Part shown: in pieces, positions 33,571 to 42,943 of the stretch
Layout of the letters: every line of letters starts with the position of its first letter
Position numbering within the stretch: the first letter of the stretch is position 1
NCBI GenBank assembly: GCA_016935665.1
Contig: JAFGQN010000012.1
Coordinates: forward strand, 1 to 42,954
Source: Deltaproteobacteria bacterium
GTDB taxonomy: Bacteria > Myxococcota_A > Polyangia > JAAYKL01
Direction: 5' to 3'
Length of the DNA: 42,954 bases
Position numbers and translations under genes: made by a program
The notes under the pieces: generated by a model
The model's input: only the letters and a program-made list of their open reading frames with translations
The model's database searches: none
Told to the model about the DNA's origin: nothing

Positions 33571-35427
33571 ATGGACGCCCGACTTTGGAAATTTCAGGAA
33601 AATAAAAAATCAAACCTTGTTTCTTCGAAGCGAACAAGCAAAGTCATGAACAAAATAATCATCGTTGGGCATCCCCGTTCGGGTTACAGGGAAATCGAAA
33701 GCCTTCTTATTAATACTGGAATGAGTTCCGCATTGCCCACATTAAGAGAGGGGTTGACCGCTCAGGCGCTTAATAGCCAACTTTGCGAGGCGCACGGCGC
33801 CCCAACGCTTGACGAACTCACCAGCGGCCATGTGGACGACTGGAAGCAACTGAGCATCAGTCCCATTTGGTACAGTCTTGTGCTGGACTTGATTAGAAGC
33901 AATATGAAGCAGAGTCTCTGGGGATGGGCAGATCCCATGGCTCTGTTTTTGCTGGATTTTTGGAAATCCGTATCCCCTGATATAACCTTTCTGCTGGTGT
34001 ATAACCACCCCCGTACGGCGCTTACTTCCGTCGGTGATCAGGCAAACCTCGTAATCGACGAAGCAGGCGTCATATCTCCCGGGCAGGAAATACAAAACTG
34101 GAGGTATTACAATGAAGAGTTGCTTCGGTTTTACCATACAAACAAGGAACAGTGCCTATTGGTCCACGCAAAGCAATTGCAGGAAACTCCTGAAGATCTA
34201 TTGCTGGAGATGAATCCTTTGCAAAACACCCAAATGGATTTAGCGCGGAAAAAATTGTTCGTTGAGGACGTGGAACAGCGGGAAGATGTAATTTTTAACA
34301 AAAAGGATTCTGAAGCACCTGAACCCATTAGCTTAAGTCTTTTTATGCAGGAGAGAGCGCTGGCTCAATCCTGTGAAGATGACTACCATCGCGGCAGTCC
34401 TCTGCAGTCATACCTGGTAAAAGCCTTGCTCAATCATTATCCCGAGGCGTTGAAGCTTTATGACGCATTGCAGAATGAAGCCTCCATTGCATCTCATGTA
34501 AAAGACAATACTGATGTTGGAATAAACATCGCATGGCATGAATTTCAGGAGATTTTGGCGGCGAATGGGCGATTGATAAGTAACAACACATCTATTCAAA
34601 AACAATTGCAACGCAGCCGTGTCGAGTTAGATAAACTCAACAAAACATTCAGTCAAAAACTACTGCAAATTAAGTCATTGGAACAAAATTTGGAACAAAC
34701 CCAGGCATCGGCAGCTTCTCGCAATAAAGAACTATTGGCGGCGCAGAGCTTTACGAATCACCTTTCACGACAAATCGAGAACAAAGAGTTGCAAATTGCC
34801 GGCATGGAAAAAGAAGCACGGAGCAAGCAAAGAAACCTGATGCAGGAAACCGATGTGATATTGAGGCAGTTACATCTTGCTCAAGAGGAGCTGGAAAAGC
34901 TTATTGGGGAAAATAGATATAAAGAGTTACAATTATCTGAAGCAAAAAAACAGTTGAGTGGAATGAAAACACAGCTTCGTGAACAAAAACGACAGCTGCA
35001 GACAAGCTTGAGTCAACATCGAAAAGAAATCGAAAGGCTTGAGGCTTGTCAGAAACCCGTGTTTATGGGAGCCAAGGAGCGTCAGCGAAATGAATTGGTC
35101 TATTTGGTTGGATATACATTGGTCGGATTGAGTCGGTCTTTTGCTAAATGGAAATTGCTTTTTTATCCGATTTTCATTCGTAAATTCTTAGAAGAATATC
35201 TTCTTGATTGTGATACCACAGATAAATGGATGCCTCCTTTGCAGGAATATAGAGACTACGAAGAGGCGATAAAGGCACAAAATCATTTGTCTTATCTGTT
35301 GGGACTTGCCTGGCAAAAAAATCGTAGAAGGTTTGGTGCCTATCTTATAACACCCTTTGCTTTATTCAGCACATATCGCCTGTGGAAAAAACAAAAAGTT
35401 AAGAAAAAGAAGCTGGCTGAAATTTGA
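33571..35427 (+). CDS. Sulfotransferase-like P-loop protein with coiled coil
   Basis: This 618-residue protein has three parts. The N-terminal part (about 25-260) resembles a PAPS-dependent sulfotransferase fold: P-loop IIIVGHPRSGYREIESLL at about 29-46, and LLVYNHPRTALTS at about 142-154 in the place of the 3'-phosphate site. Usual residues are altered (Tyr after SG, Asn for the Arg before HP), so activity is uncertain. A coiled coil follows (about 340-493), then a basic, aromatic C-terminal region (about 500-618) with possible membrane association (LLFYPIFIRKFLEEYLL). ATG 33571 has AGGAGG at a good distance. I recall similar proteins in polysaccharide loci, where they may modify the polymer or control its length; this is inference. 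Confidence 0.72.
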   Translation: MDARLWKFQENKKSNLVSSKRTSKVMNKIIIVGHPRSGYREIESLLINTGMSSALPTLREGLTAQALNSQLCEAHGAPTLDELTSGHVDDWKQLSISPIWYSLVLDLIRSNMKQSLWGWADPMALFLLDFWKSVSPDITFLLVYNHPRTALTSVGDQANLVIDEAGVISPGQEIQNWRYYNEELLRFYHTNKEQCLLVHAKQLQETPEDLLLEMNPLQNTQMDLARKKLFVEDVEQREDVIFNKKDSEAPEPISLSLFMQERALAQSCEDDYHRGSPLQSYLVKALLNHYPEALKLYDALQNEASIASHVKDNTDVGINIAWHEFQEILAANGRLISNNTSIQKQLQRSRVELDKLNKTFSQKLLQIKSLEQNLEQTQASAASRNKELLAAQSFTNHLSRQIENKELQIAGMEKEARSKQRNLMQETDVILRQLHLAQEELEKLIGENRYKELQLSEAKKQLSGMKTQLREQKRQLQTSLSQHRKEIERLEACQKPVFMGAKERQRNELVYLVGYTLVGLSRSFAKWKLLFYPIFIRKFLEEYLLDCDTTDKWMPPLQEYRDYEEAIKAQNHLSYLLGLAWQKNRRRFGAYLITPFALFSTYRLWKKQKVKKKKLAEI

Positions 35428-35546
35428 CATCTCGAATTTTGCTGTTTTTCTGTAGAGAACATGCCATACATTGCGAACAAAATTCACAAATAGTTTTTAA
35501 TTATCATCGAAGCCTGGTAGAGATGAAGAACCTCAAGTCAGTGTAT

Positions 35547-35574
35547 TTGACAAACTGAATGGAACACTTTAAAT
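35547..35574 (+). promoter_or_regulatory. Candidate sigma-70-like promoter for 35682 gene
   Basis: TTGACA (35547-35552) and TTAAAT (35569-35574) are 16 bp apart in the 254-bp gap before the giant glycosyltransferase gene. The predicted leader would be about 100 bases. Confidence 0.35.
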
Positions 35575-35681
35575 GACAGAACTGGCTCTTTTCTTAGGAT
35601 GGATGACGGACGATTTACCGTAATACCTCTACAAGTACGTTAGAGCCAATTTCGCTTGCAACAATAGATAGCGGCAGATAG

Positions 35682-38600
35682 ATGAATAGTACTGTTGGCA
35701 CTTTAAAAAAAGGCAATTTATTATACCAAAATAAAAATTATTCTGGGGCAATCAAAGAGTACCTTAGATTAATTTCTGGAGAACCGAATGCTCTGTCGAA
35801 ACAGGCTCGTTTTAATCTTGGTTTAGTTTCACGACATGCTTCGCGACACGTAAAAATGCTTCCGATAGTGCGGTTGCTTGGCGAGCATCCTGATAATGGT
35901 AGCGCATATACCGATGATAAAGTTGCTGCTTTTGTCGTGCCACGGGAGTCTAGCTTTCAATCTGAAGTTCGAACGATAAACCGACTGGCTCTGTCTTATC
36001 CCGCACAACGAGTCCAGACTCTCAGTTTCAATATTGAGGAATCAATCTTTTGTGGATTGCACAATTTTTATTGGGGCAGTTCTTTTGAAATATTGGACGA
36101 AACTTCCTCTTGTAGGTTTCCGCTTTGGTTGAATGAATCTTTCAGATTGGAGCAGTACGGGAAATTGCTTCATGAATGTATTGCGATTTTAAAGAATGTT
36201 AGCAGGGAAGACCATTTTCTTGATCTTTATGAACAACAAGCTACACCGCTTGATCAAATTGACGAACTTATTCAGAATTACTGCGGAAAAAACCGGTCTG
36301 TGCTGGATGTTGTTTCCGGAAATCAGGACGTTCCAAATGAGATAACAGTGGTAATTCCCAATTTTAATGGTCCTCAGGCTATCTCTAATAGTTTAGCGTC
36401 AATTCTCCGTCATATTAATCATTCTCAAATAAAAGTAGAAGTTATTGTTGTAGAGAGCATGCAGTCGGAAAATTCAGAATTCATTGTGCGGAAGTTTTTA
36501 AAACAACTGGATGTTAAGCAGGTATTTGAATCCGAAAACTGTTCATTTTTTGGCTGCTGCAACAGGGGGGCCAGACAGGCAGCCCACTCCAATCTCATGT
36601 TCGTTGATAGCAATATTGTTTTTTTGTCGGATTCGCTTGCCGAATCGTTGAAACTACTCAATGGAGACAGCGTGGGTGCAGTTGTGCCTAACCTCTCTGG
36701 AGAGGTCATCCGTAACGGTATTGAATTGTTCTGTGGGCCGTTGGGTGAAGAAGTTGAATTGAGCAGGAAAGTTGATTTCTCTTCCACAGCTGGTTTTCAT
36801 CTTGTATGTAGAAAATCGGATTTCTTTTCGTTGGGTGGCTTCAATGAAATCTCGTTCGATGGTTTTAATGATGTAGATTTTTGCCTTCGGATGAAGAGTT
36901 TTCTGCATAAAAAAAGTATTGGCAGCAAAAACGCGGAGTTGCTTGTTCAAGTCGCTAACACGCATTCTTCGGATGGCAGTATTAATAATAGCTCCTTAAG
37001 CTCATTAGGATTCAGGCTGTTTTATTCCAAATGGAGTGAACACCTCATATCCACATCATTGGAAAGCTCTTCATCGACTTTCGTAGATTTTCAACGAACA
37101 CTCATTGAAAAATACGATTATCATGAATTGGTGTCCGGAGAACGAAGCGTTACTGCTGACACCTGGCAAGACATACAAGGTCGTTCAATGGGGGACCTCG
37201 AAGGATTGTCATTTAGAAAAGAACACATTGGAAATGGCATCATAAAATTTTGGGTGGCTCCGTCTATCCATGCAGGATTCGATGGACTTGTAGCTAATCT
37301 CATAGTTGACGGCGCTCTCTTGGACACTTTGTTATTGGAGCGAGGCAGACCAGATGTGGAACGCGCCTTGAAACGTCCCGCCGGTGAGATTTTGTTCACG
37401 TTTCCTCATCAATGTTCTGACGGTGAAATCCACAGTTTGAGAATTATCCTCGAGCAAAATGGTTGTTTTCGCACAATTTTTTCTGAGAGTTATCGTGAAG
37501 ATTGCAAATGGTTAAGAGAGGCGAAAGAGGCAAAGAAACAAAAAAAACCTGTTGTATTTTTTGCGTCTCATAATCTTAAGGTTCAGGGGGCGCAAACGAG
37601 TTTGTTTCAAACAGTCATTGGTTTGAAGCAGTCTTCCGATATTTATCCAGTTGTCTTCTCTCCTGAAGACGGCCCCTTAAGTGAAGCGTACAAAGATAAA
37701 GGCATTGTCGTCATTATTCAATCCTACCCCGGGGTGAGGGGGACAAATGAAGAGCTTTGGCGGGTTGAAATGTCAAGTTTTATAGCTTGCATGAAGAGAT
37801 TGAGTCCCCAGATGATTGTCGCCAATACATTGCAGTCATTTCATACAGCAATTGCTGGGTTAGCGCTGAATATTCCAACTGTTCTTGTTCCTCGTGAAAG
37901 TGAACCTCCACAGTCGTACTTTTCATTCCTTCCCAATTTCATACGTCCCTATGCCGATTCTCTGGTTTCTTGTGTAGATCAGACTGTATTTGTCGCCGAC
38001 GCTACAAGGAAATTATGGCAGGATCAACGAAACAGTAAAAATCACATGGTGATTTACAATGGTCTCGCTACATCTCAATTAGAACAGAAGTTGGCGGGTG
38101 TGACCAGGGATACTGCGCGTTTGTCCCTGGGACTCAAACCTGACGATTCGGTTATTTTAAACGTAGGTACTGTTTGTGAACGAAAAGGGCAGCTTGACCT
38201 GCTTGAAGCAGCGCCACATCTTCTCGAAGGATACAATGGGACGTCGATCAAGATTATAATCGTTGGTATGACGGACAATGACTACTGCAATGCAATGCAG
38301 GAAGCGCTGGAGAGGCTTCCTGAACACATTCAAAACAATGTTATGCTGCTTCCTCATACGAAATCCGAAGGTGACTGTATGGTGCAGCAACTTTATCTTG
38401 CCTCAGATCTTTTCGTGATGAGTTCCCGCTTCGAAAGTTACCCGAGGGTTGTTCTTGAAGCGTTATATTTTGGTTTGCCCGTTATTAGCACTGCCTGTTT
38501 TGGCGTAAAGGAGCAAATCGAGGATGGCAAAAGTGGCTTTTTTTACGAGGCTGGGAATTATTTCGAATTGTCAAAAAAAATAAAACATCTCATCGATGAC

Positions 38601-38714
38601 AAAGTTAGACTGAGACAAGCCTCAAAACATGCTTACGAAAGATATAACGCTCTTACAAGTTACGAGCAAATGGTCGCCGGTTATCGAGATTTGATTAAAA
38701 GATATATGGAGTAG
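35682..38714 (+). CDS. TPR-GT2-GT4 multidomain glycosyltransferase
   Basis: This 1010-residue protein has a short TPR-like start (residues 1-55), an uncharacterised region, a GT2-like domain (about 218-455, EITVVIPNFNGPQAISNSL, GFNDVDFCLRM), a linker with beta-rich sequence (about 490-600), and a GT4-like C-terminal domain (about 622-1010). The last carries ILNVGTVCERKGQLDLLEAA, then MSSRFESYPRVVLEALYFG with the E-x7-E type donor site. In the GT2 part the expected DxD reads DSN (309-311) at MFVDSNIVF, so that module may be inactive or metal-independent. It probably adds one or two sugars to a surface polymer. It lies 10 bp before the next transferase gene and has AT-rich codon use like its neighbours. 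Confidence 0.85.
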   Translation: MNSTVGTLKKGNLLYQNKNYSGAIKEYLRLISGEPNALSKQARFNLGLVSRHASRHVKMLPIVRLLGEHPDNGSAYTDDKVAAFVVPRESSFQSEVRTINRLALSYPAQRVQTLSFNIEESIFCGLHNFYWGSSFEILDETSSCRFPLWLNESFRLEQYGKLLHECIAILKNVSREDHFLDLYEQQATPLDQIDELIQNYCGKNRSVLDVVSGNQDVPNEITVVIPNFNGPQAISNSLASILRHINHSQIKVEVIVVESMQSENSEFIVRKFLKQLDVKQVFESENCSFFGCCNRGARQAAHSNLMFVDSNIVFLSDSLAESLKLLNGDSVGAVVPNLSGEVIRNGIELFCGPLGEEVELSRKVDFSSTAGFHLVCRKSDFFSLGGFNEISFDGFNDVDFCLRMKSFLHKKSIGSKNAELLVQVANTHSSDGSINNSSLSSLGFRLFYSKWSEHLISTSLESSSSTFVDFQRTLIEKYDYHELVSGERSVTADTWQDIQGRSMGDLEGLSFRKEHIGNGIIKFWVAPSIHAGFDGLVANLIVDGALLDTLLLERGRPDVERALKRPAGEILFTFPHQCSDGEIHSLRIILEQNGCFRTIFSESYREDCKWLREAKEAKKQKKPVVFFASHNLKVQGAQTSLFQTVIGLKQSSDIYPVVFSPEDGPLSEAYKDKGIVVIIQSYPGVRGTNEELWRVEMSSFIACMKRLSPQMIVANTLQSFHTAIAGLALNIPTVLVPRESEPPQSYFSFLPNFIRPYADSLVSCVDQTVFVADATRKLWQDQRNSKNHMVIYNGLATSQLEQKLAGVTRDTARLSLGLKPDDSVILNVGTVCERKGQLDLLEAAPHLLEGYNGTSIKIIIVGMTDNDYCNAMQEALERLPEHIQNNVMLLPHTKSEGDCMVQQLYLASDLFVMSSRFESYPRVVLEALYFGLPVISTACFGVKEQIEDGKSGFFYEAGNYFELSKKIKHLIDDKVRLRQASKHAYERYNALTSYEQMVAGYRDLIKRYME

Positions 38715-38724
38715 CTGGCCCCAG

Positions 38725-40287
38725 ATGATTTCTATTTTAACGATTTCGAGAAATGTTGATAACCTAAAATGTTTAGTCGATTCTTTGCCTGCTGCAGCGG
38801 GGGATGTCGAATATGAACTTCTAATATCATGGAATGGTGAACAATCACCGCCGGTAGAGCTATTTGAGTCTTGCGATGTGAAGTTTCATCTGCTTAAACC
38901 TTATAGTTTTTCGAAAAATAATAACAGGTTGGCGCAACTTGCAGCTTATCCAAATTTGCTTTTTATAAATGATGATATAAAGTTCGACAGAAATTGCATC
39001 AAAAACGCCTGGGATGTTTTTTGTTCTGACAATGTGGGTCTGGTTGGAGCCAATCTTCGTTATCCAGATGGCACAATTCAACATGCGGGGATTTTCATAA
39101 ACAATAAGTCATATCCGTTTCATTTCATGAAGCATCAGGGGTCTCATAATGACCCTCGAATCTCTTTTGATATGGACGTGCCTATCGTTACAGGCGCTTT
39201 CATGCTTGTAGATAAAAAGGAATTTCTCCATATTCTTTTTGATGAACGCTGCGAGGTAGCGGCGCAAGATGTTATTTTCTGTTTGAATTATAGGGAAAAA
39301 TTTCAAAAAAAAGTGGTTTACTGCCACAACGCAACAGCTATTCATTATGAAAACAAAACAAGAAAGCTGTTCGATCAGCGATTAACTCCGCCGAACGATG
39401 TCGCGTTAATGAGTGAAGTTATTGACAGGAGCTTTTCATCCAATATGAAACCTTTGAAAAATTACAACAATGTGAGACTTAGAGTGGTTACAGAAAAGCC
39501 CGGGTGGATTATGTATCGAAAAGGCGAAGAGATTGTGAAGCGTCTGGAAAATGCGAAAATTAATGAAGACTATGACGACGCAAATGTTCATTATTACATT
39601 AATTATGGATACTTCAGGAGTCGACCCAAATCGGGACTGGTTGTCGCAAATTTTACTCACTATGATGAGAGCAAACTTGCTGACAAATGGGTGTCTGTCG
39701 CTCATGAGGTGGATCACTGCGTTGCAGTGTCGGAAGAAGCAGCGAGCAATTTGCGCAGATTTGGAATAAAAGATGATAAAATTACTGTTATCAAGGTTGG
39801 TGCAGACAGCTCATTCAAACCCAAAATGGTTTTAGGGGTTGTGGGTAGAGTTTATGAAGGCGGCAGGAAAGGTGAAGGGCTTGTACGGCAGCTTACGAAT
39901 GACACGGAGGTGATGGAAGGACTTAAGATCTTTGCCACGAATGACTCATGGGGCGTGCCGGTGTGGAAATTTAATGATCTCTCTGATTTCTATCTGGCTG
40001 TCGACTATCTTTTGGTTCCTGCGCTCATAGAAGGTGGTCCTGTGCCGTTTATGGAGGCTCTCGCATCCGGGACGCTTGCAATCGCACCACCTATTGGCGT
40101 TATTCCGGAGTTCCCTCACATCGAATATAAAACTGGAGACTACGCGTCTCTCAAAAAAGCGGTTATTCAGACAAGAGATAATTTTTTAAATCATAAAAAC
40201 AGGCTTTCTCAATATATGCAGCATCACAACTGGAGTACATGGGCTAATCAGCATATTGCCTTGTTTGATAGGTTACTTAAGAAATAA
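38725..40287 (+). CDS. GT2-GT4 fusion glycosyltransferase
   Basis: This 520-residue protein begins with a GT2 domain (1-about 240). The nucleotide-binding start is ISILTISRN, the DxD-like site is INDDIKFD (about 81-88), and the shared motif LRYPDGTIQHAG occurs at about 111-122. The C-terminal half (about 250-520) is GT4-like, with a short VVGRVYEGGRKGEGL and VPALIEGGPVPFMEALASGTLAIAPP, where the E residue lies in the donor site. The GT4 part is compact, with a reduced N-terminal half. It starts 10 bp after the giant transferase, so they are one transcript. No good ribosome site is seen, suggesting coupling. Sugar specificity is unknown. Confidence 0.83.
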   Translation: MISILTISRNVDNLKCLVDSLPAAAGDVEYELLISWNGEQSPPVELFESCDVKFHLLKPYSFSKNNNRLAQLAAYPNLLFINDDIKFDRNCIKNAWDVFCSDNVGLVGANLRYPDGTIQHAGIFINNKSYPFHFMKHQGSHNDPRISFDMDVPIVTGAFMLVDKKEFLHILFDERCEVAAQDVIFCLNYREKFQKKVVYCHNATAIHYENKTRKLFDQRLTPPNDVALMSEVIDRSFSSNMKPLKNYNNVRLRVVTEKPGWIMYRKGEEIVKRLENAKINEDYDDANVHYYINYGYFRSRPKSGLVVANFTHYDESKLADKWVSVAHEVDHCVAVSEEAASNLRRFGIKDDKITVIKVGADSSFKPKMVLGVVGRVYEGGRKGEGLVRQLTNDTEVMEGLKIFATNDSWGVPVWKFNDLSDFYLAVDYLLVPALIEGGPVPFMEALASGTLAIAPPIGVIPEFPHIEYKTGDYASLKKAVIQTRDNFLNHKNRLSQYMQHHNWSTWANQHIALFDRLLKK

Positions 40288-40444
40288 AACAGATGTTGCA
40301 ATGGTACGGCTTATACGCTGGCTGTTAGTTATTAAAACAGGACTGGGAACCCATCAGACAGGACTCAGTGATTGCCAGATAGGCAAACAATTCAAACCAG
40401 AGTTTTGAGCATAGAATCTGCTTTGACAGGGGAGAAGGACAATA

Positions 40445-41149
40445 ATGCAATATTTTTTCAGTCATGAGTACAACGTGAAACAAATCGAACAACTGGATGT
40501 GGTATCCCCTTATCAAGTCATTCCCTTTGGGCACAGATGCACATCTGCAATTGTTGCAAATTTCGCGCAGCTTCGAAAATGTTCGCTTCCGTTTGATTGG
40601 ACGATTCCGCTCTTTCCGGGAAAAATCAGAGAGATCTTGCGAAACAATTTTGAAGGGTTTATTCCGGAGAATATTTGTCTTGGTAACGTTGTGAACCAAT
40701 ATGGCGTTAAGCTAACCCATTTCCACGTTCATAATAGTGTTGAGGAAGGCATAGAAACCTATGAGCGAAGAATACGACGCTTTTCAGAAATGATGCAAAG
40801 TAATGTCTACAAATACTTCATATATGTGAATGAGGATTTCTTGTTCGATCCGAAATTTAGAGAGGAAGAATTCAATCGAGCGAAGTTTGACGAGATGTGT
40901 GCTCTGGAAGAATACATTAAAGAAAATTACGCCCATTTTAAGTTCACAATACTATACTTTGATTTTGGGAAACATACTCCGCCAGCCGATTCAAATATAC
41001 TCCCGATTCTATTGAAAAGTACACAATATTGGGAGGTAGACAGACTTTCCCCCTATAATTCGTTTCGAGAGTATGTGGGCAGGATTGCTTCGACGATATT
41101 TAAAAGTGAGCCGTCGGAAAAACTTGAAGGCATCGATTTCCGTACTTGA
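40445..41149 (+). CDS. DUF1796-like putative papain-fold protein
   Basis: This 234-residue protein matches the opening of the DUF1796 (putative papain-like cysteine peptidase) family: VIPFGHRCTSAIVANFAQLR at about 25-44 and SLPFDWTIPLF at about 47-57. Cys 32 would be the family's proposed nucleophile. A later His is seen in THFHVHNS (about 91-98). Members occur in polysaccharide and glycosyltransferase clusters and no substrate is established, so 'peptidase' is only a family name. AAGGA precedes the ATG. It lies 157 bp after the GT2-GT4 gene in the AT-rich cassette. Confidence 0.65.
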   Translation: MQYFFSHEYNVKQIEQLDVVSPYQVIPFGHRCTSAIVANFAQLRKCSLPFDWTIPLFPGKIREILRNNFEGFIPENICLGNVVNQYGVKLTHFHVHNSVEEGIETYERRIRRFSEMMQSNVYKYFIYVNEDFLFDPKFREEEFNRAKFDEMCALEEYIKENYAHFKFTILYFDFGKHTPPADSNILPILLKSTQYWEVDRLSPYNSFREYVGRIASTIFKSEPSEKLEGIDFRT

Positions 41150-41284
41150 TCTTTGTTGGAGCAAGAACCTTGATAGAAGCGACAAAAGTCAAACGAGATT
41201 TAGTGTCCCTTCGTGCTTAACTAGCCTAGATGAAACTACAAACGAATCATGAATGTCTGTAATTGAAGTCCGATTGGAGTGAAA

Positions 41285-42178
41285 ATGAAAAAAACTTTCT
41301 TTGTTTATGCGAATTGTCAAAAAAATCCGCTTATAAAATTGTTTTTAGCGCAACCTGAATTTACGAAATATTTTACAGTTCTCGCGCCGGATTTTCCCCC
41401 CATACATGTTTTACGGCCGAATCATTTGGAGCAACTTCATATAATCCTTCATGATACAGATGTTTTCATATATCAGCCCGTTGTCAATTACGACCAATTC
41501 AATACTGAAACGCTGATGTCTTTCTTAAAAACTGGATGTGAAAAGATAAGCATTCCGTCTATCTGGTTTGACGGTTATACCCCGGAATCGTTTTATTTTA
41601 GGTTAAATGGCACTGCCGCCATTCCACATTTTAGTCCCTATCACGACTACAATATTTTGAAGGCTTTCGTCATGAGAAAAAGCGTGGAATATGCGGTCGC
41701 ACTAATGCAGGGGGATTTTTTCTATACCAAAGAAATGGTAGAACAAACAAGTGCATCTACTATACAGGCATTGAAAAGAAGAGAAGACGATTTGGATATT
41801 CATATTGCCGACTATATAAGTGAATATTGGAAATCAAGACGTTTGTTTAATTCCATAAATCACCCGAAGAATGAAATTTTGCTCCAAGTAGTTGCTCAGG
41901 TTATGGAAAGATTTGGGATTGAGGTTGATGAGAGCAAAAGCCCTGATGACGACCTATTGTGGACCCCTGTAATTCCAATATACAGTTCTCACCCATTTGT
42001 TGAATCCAAACCAACCTATTTCCATCATGGTGAATCAAAGACCAACAAAGAATACGTTATTGCAGCTTATAACAGTTATGAAAGTTATGATCTGGAAGAT
42101 ATTGCCAACCAACTCAGTCACTACGAGAAGAATGTAATTTTAAGCGTTTTAAGAGACAGGCATCTTGAGTTGGGCTAG
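41285..42178 (+). CDS. WcbI-like polysaccharide biosynthesis protein
   Basis: This 297-residue protein starts at ATG 41285, with GGAG six bases upstream (a GTG at 41279 is also in frame). The N-terminus FFVYANCQKNPLIKLFL fits the WcbI family, whose NCQ motif sits in a CoA-binding fold of the SGNH-hydrolase type. A conserved-looking INHPKNEIL occurs at about 201-209. In Burkholderia, WcbI is required for capsule and is thought to acetylate a sugar. The same role is suggested here but unproved. It lies between the DUF1796-like gene and a small TPR-like gene. Confidence 0.68.
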   Translation: MKKTFFVYANCQKNPLIKLFLAQPEFTKYFTVLAPDFPPIHVLRPNHLEQLHIILHDTDVFIYQPVVNYDQFNTETLMSFLKTGCEKISIPSIWFDGYTPESFYFRLNGTAAIPHFSPYHDYNILKAFVMRKSVEYAVALMQGDFFYTKEMVEQTSASTIQALKRREDDLDIHIADYISEYWKSRRLFNSINHPKNEILLQVVAQVMERFGIEVDESKSPDDDLLWTPVIPIYSSHPFVESKPTYFHHGESKTNKEYVIAAYNSYESYDLEDIANQLSHYEKNVILSVLRDRHLELG

Positions 42179-42520
42179 TGAAACTATTTGATAGAATTAA
42201 AACACACACGGTTTCCAAATGTTTAAACTGATGAAAAGTGCAGTGATTAATCATCAAATGAAATAATAGTTACAAAATCGGCAGTTTCGTTAGCCAATCG
42301 AATGCAAGATTTACTACCGGGAATTCAGTGGATTTTATTATCAACTTATAGTTGCCATTTTTGAGAACCTTTCAATTGACAGGGGGCGTCGCACGGAAGG
42401 ATTGTGAAATTTTTGCTATGAAACTGTTGCTGTGGTAGCAAAAAATTGTCTATACAATAAAGAGTAAGGGACAACAGAATCCTTTTAAACTTGACGGATT
42501 CCTTGTTCACGGGAGGAATT
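42179..42520. other. Intergenic region with promoter candidate
   Basis: This 342-bp AT-rich gap follows the WcbI-like gene. The only feature I can support is a promoter candidate at 42427-42456. No gene or hairpin terminator was found. Confidence 0.4.
42427..42456 (+). promoter_or_regulatory. Candidate sigma-70-like promoter for 42521 gene
   Basis: TTGCTG (42427-42432) and TATACA (42451-42456) are separated by 18 bp, about 65 bases before the ATG at 42521. Confidence 0.35.
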
Positions 42521-42916
42521 ATGACCCAAATAGAAGATATTAGAAATCGGTATGATGAGAAATTCCAGCTATCGGAATTCGCCGAAGCATACCAACTTGC
42601 TCTGGAACTCATAAAAACAGATCCTTCAAATTTTGTCAGTTATAATTTAGCTGGCAGAGCGCTATTTCGAAATGGCGACAATTGCAATGCAGAAAGATAC
42701 TTTTTAATCGCCTTAAGTATTTGCGAAAACAACGAAAATTGTTTGTCATTTCTTTCACAAATAAACTTAAATGAAAACAATTTTGAATTGACGATGGTTT
42801 ATTTAGAAAAACTAATCAAAATTAAGAGTAGCTACAAATTAGAAAAAATAAGAGCATTCATTCATTTGTATCCGTCCTGTGAACACGCGCGCGAGAAAAT
42901 TTTTTTGATGGTGTAG
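42521..42916 (+). CDS. Small TPR-like protein
   Basis: This 131-residue soluble protein starts at ATG 42521 with GGGAGGA upstream. Its helical, alternating pattern (AEAYQLALELIKTDPSNFVSYNLAGRALFRNG...) matches tetratricopeptide-type helix pairs; about three units fit. The next gene begins just after it with its own ribosome site, so it may be an adaptor for a downstream enzyme, which is inference from the operon layout. It is AT-rich like the rest of the cassette. Confidence 0.7.
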   Translation: MTQIEDIRNRYDEKFQLSEFAEAYQLALELIKTDPSNFVSYNLAGRALFRNGDNCNAERYFLIALSICENNENCLSFLSQINLNENNFELTMVYLEKLIKIKSSYKLEKIRAFIHLYPSCEHAREKIFLMV

Positions 42917-42943
42917 AGTCATGCCCGAAATGGAGGTGTGACA

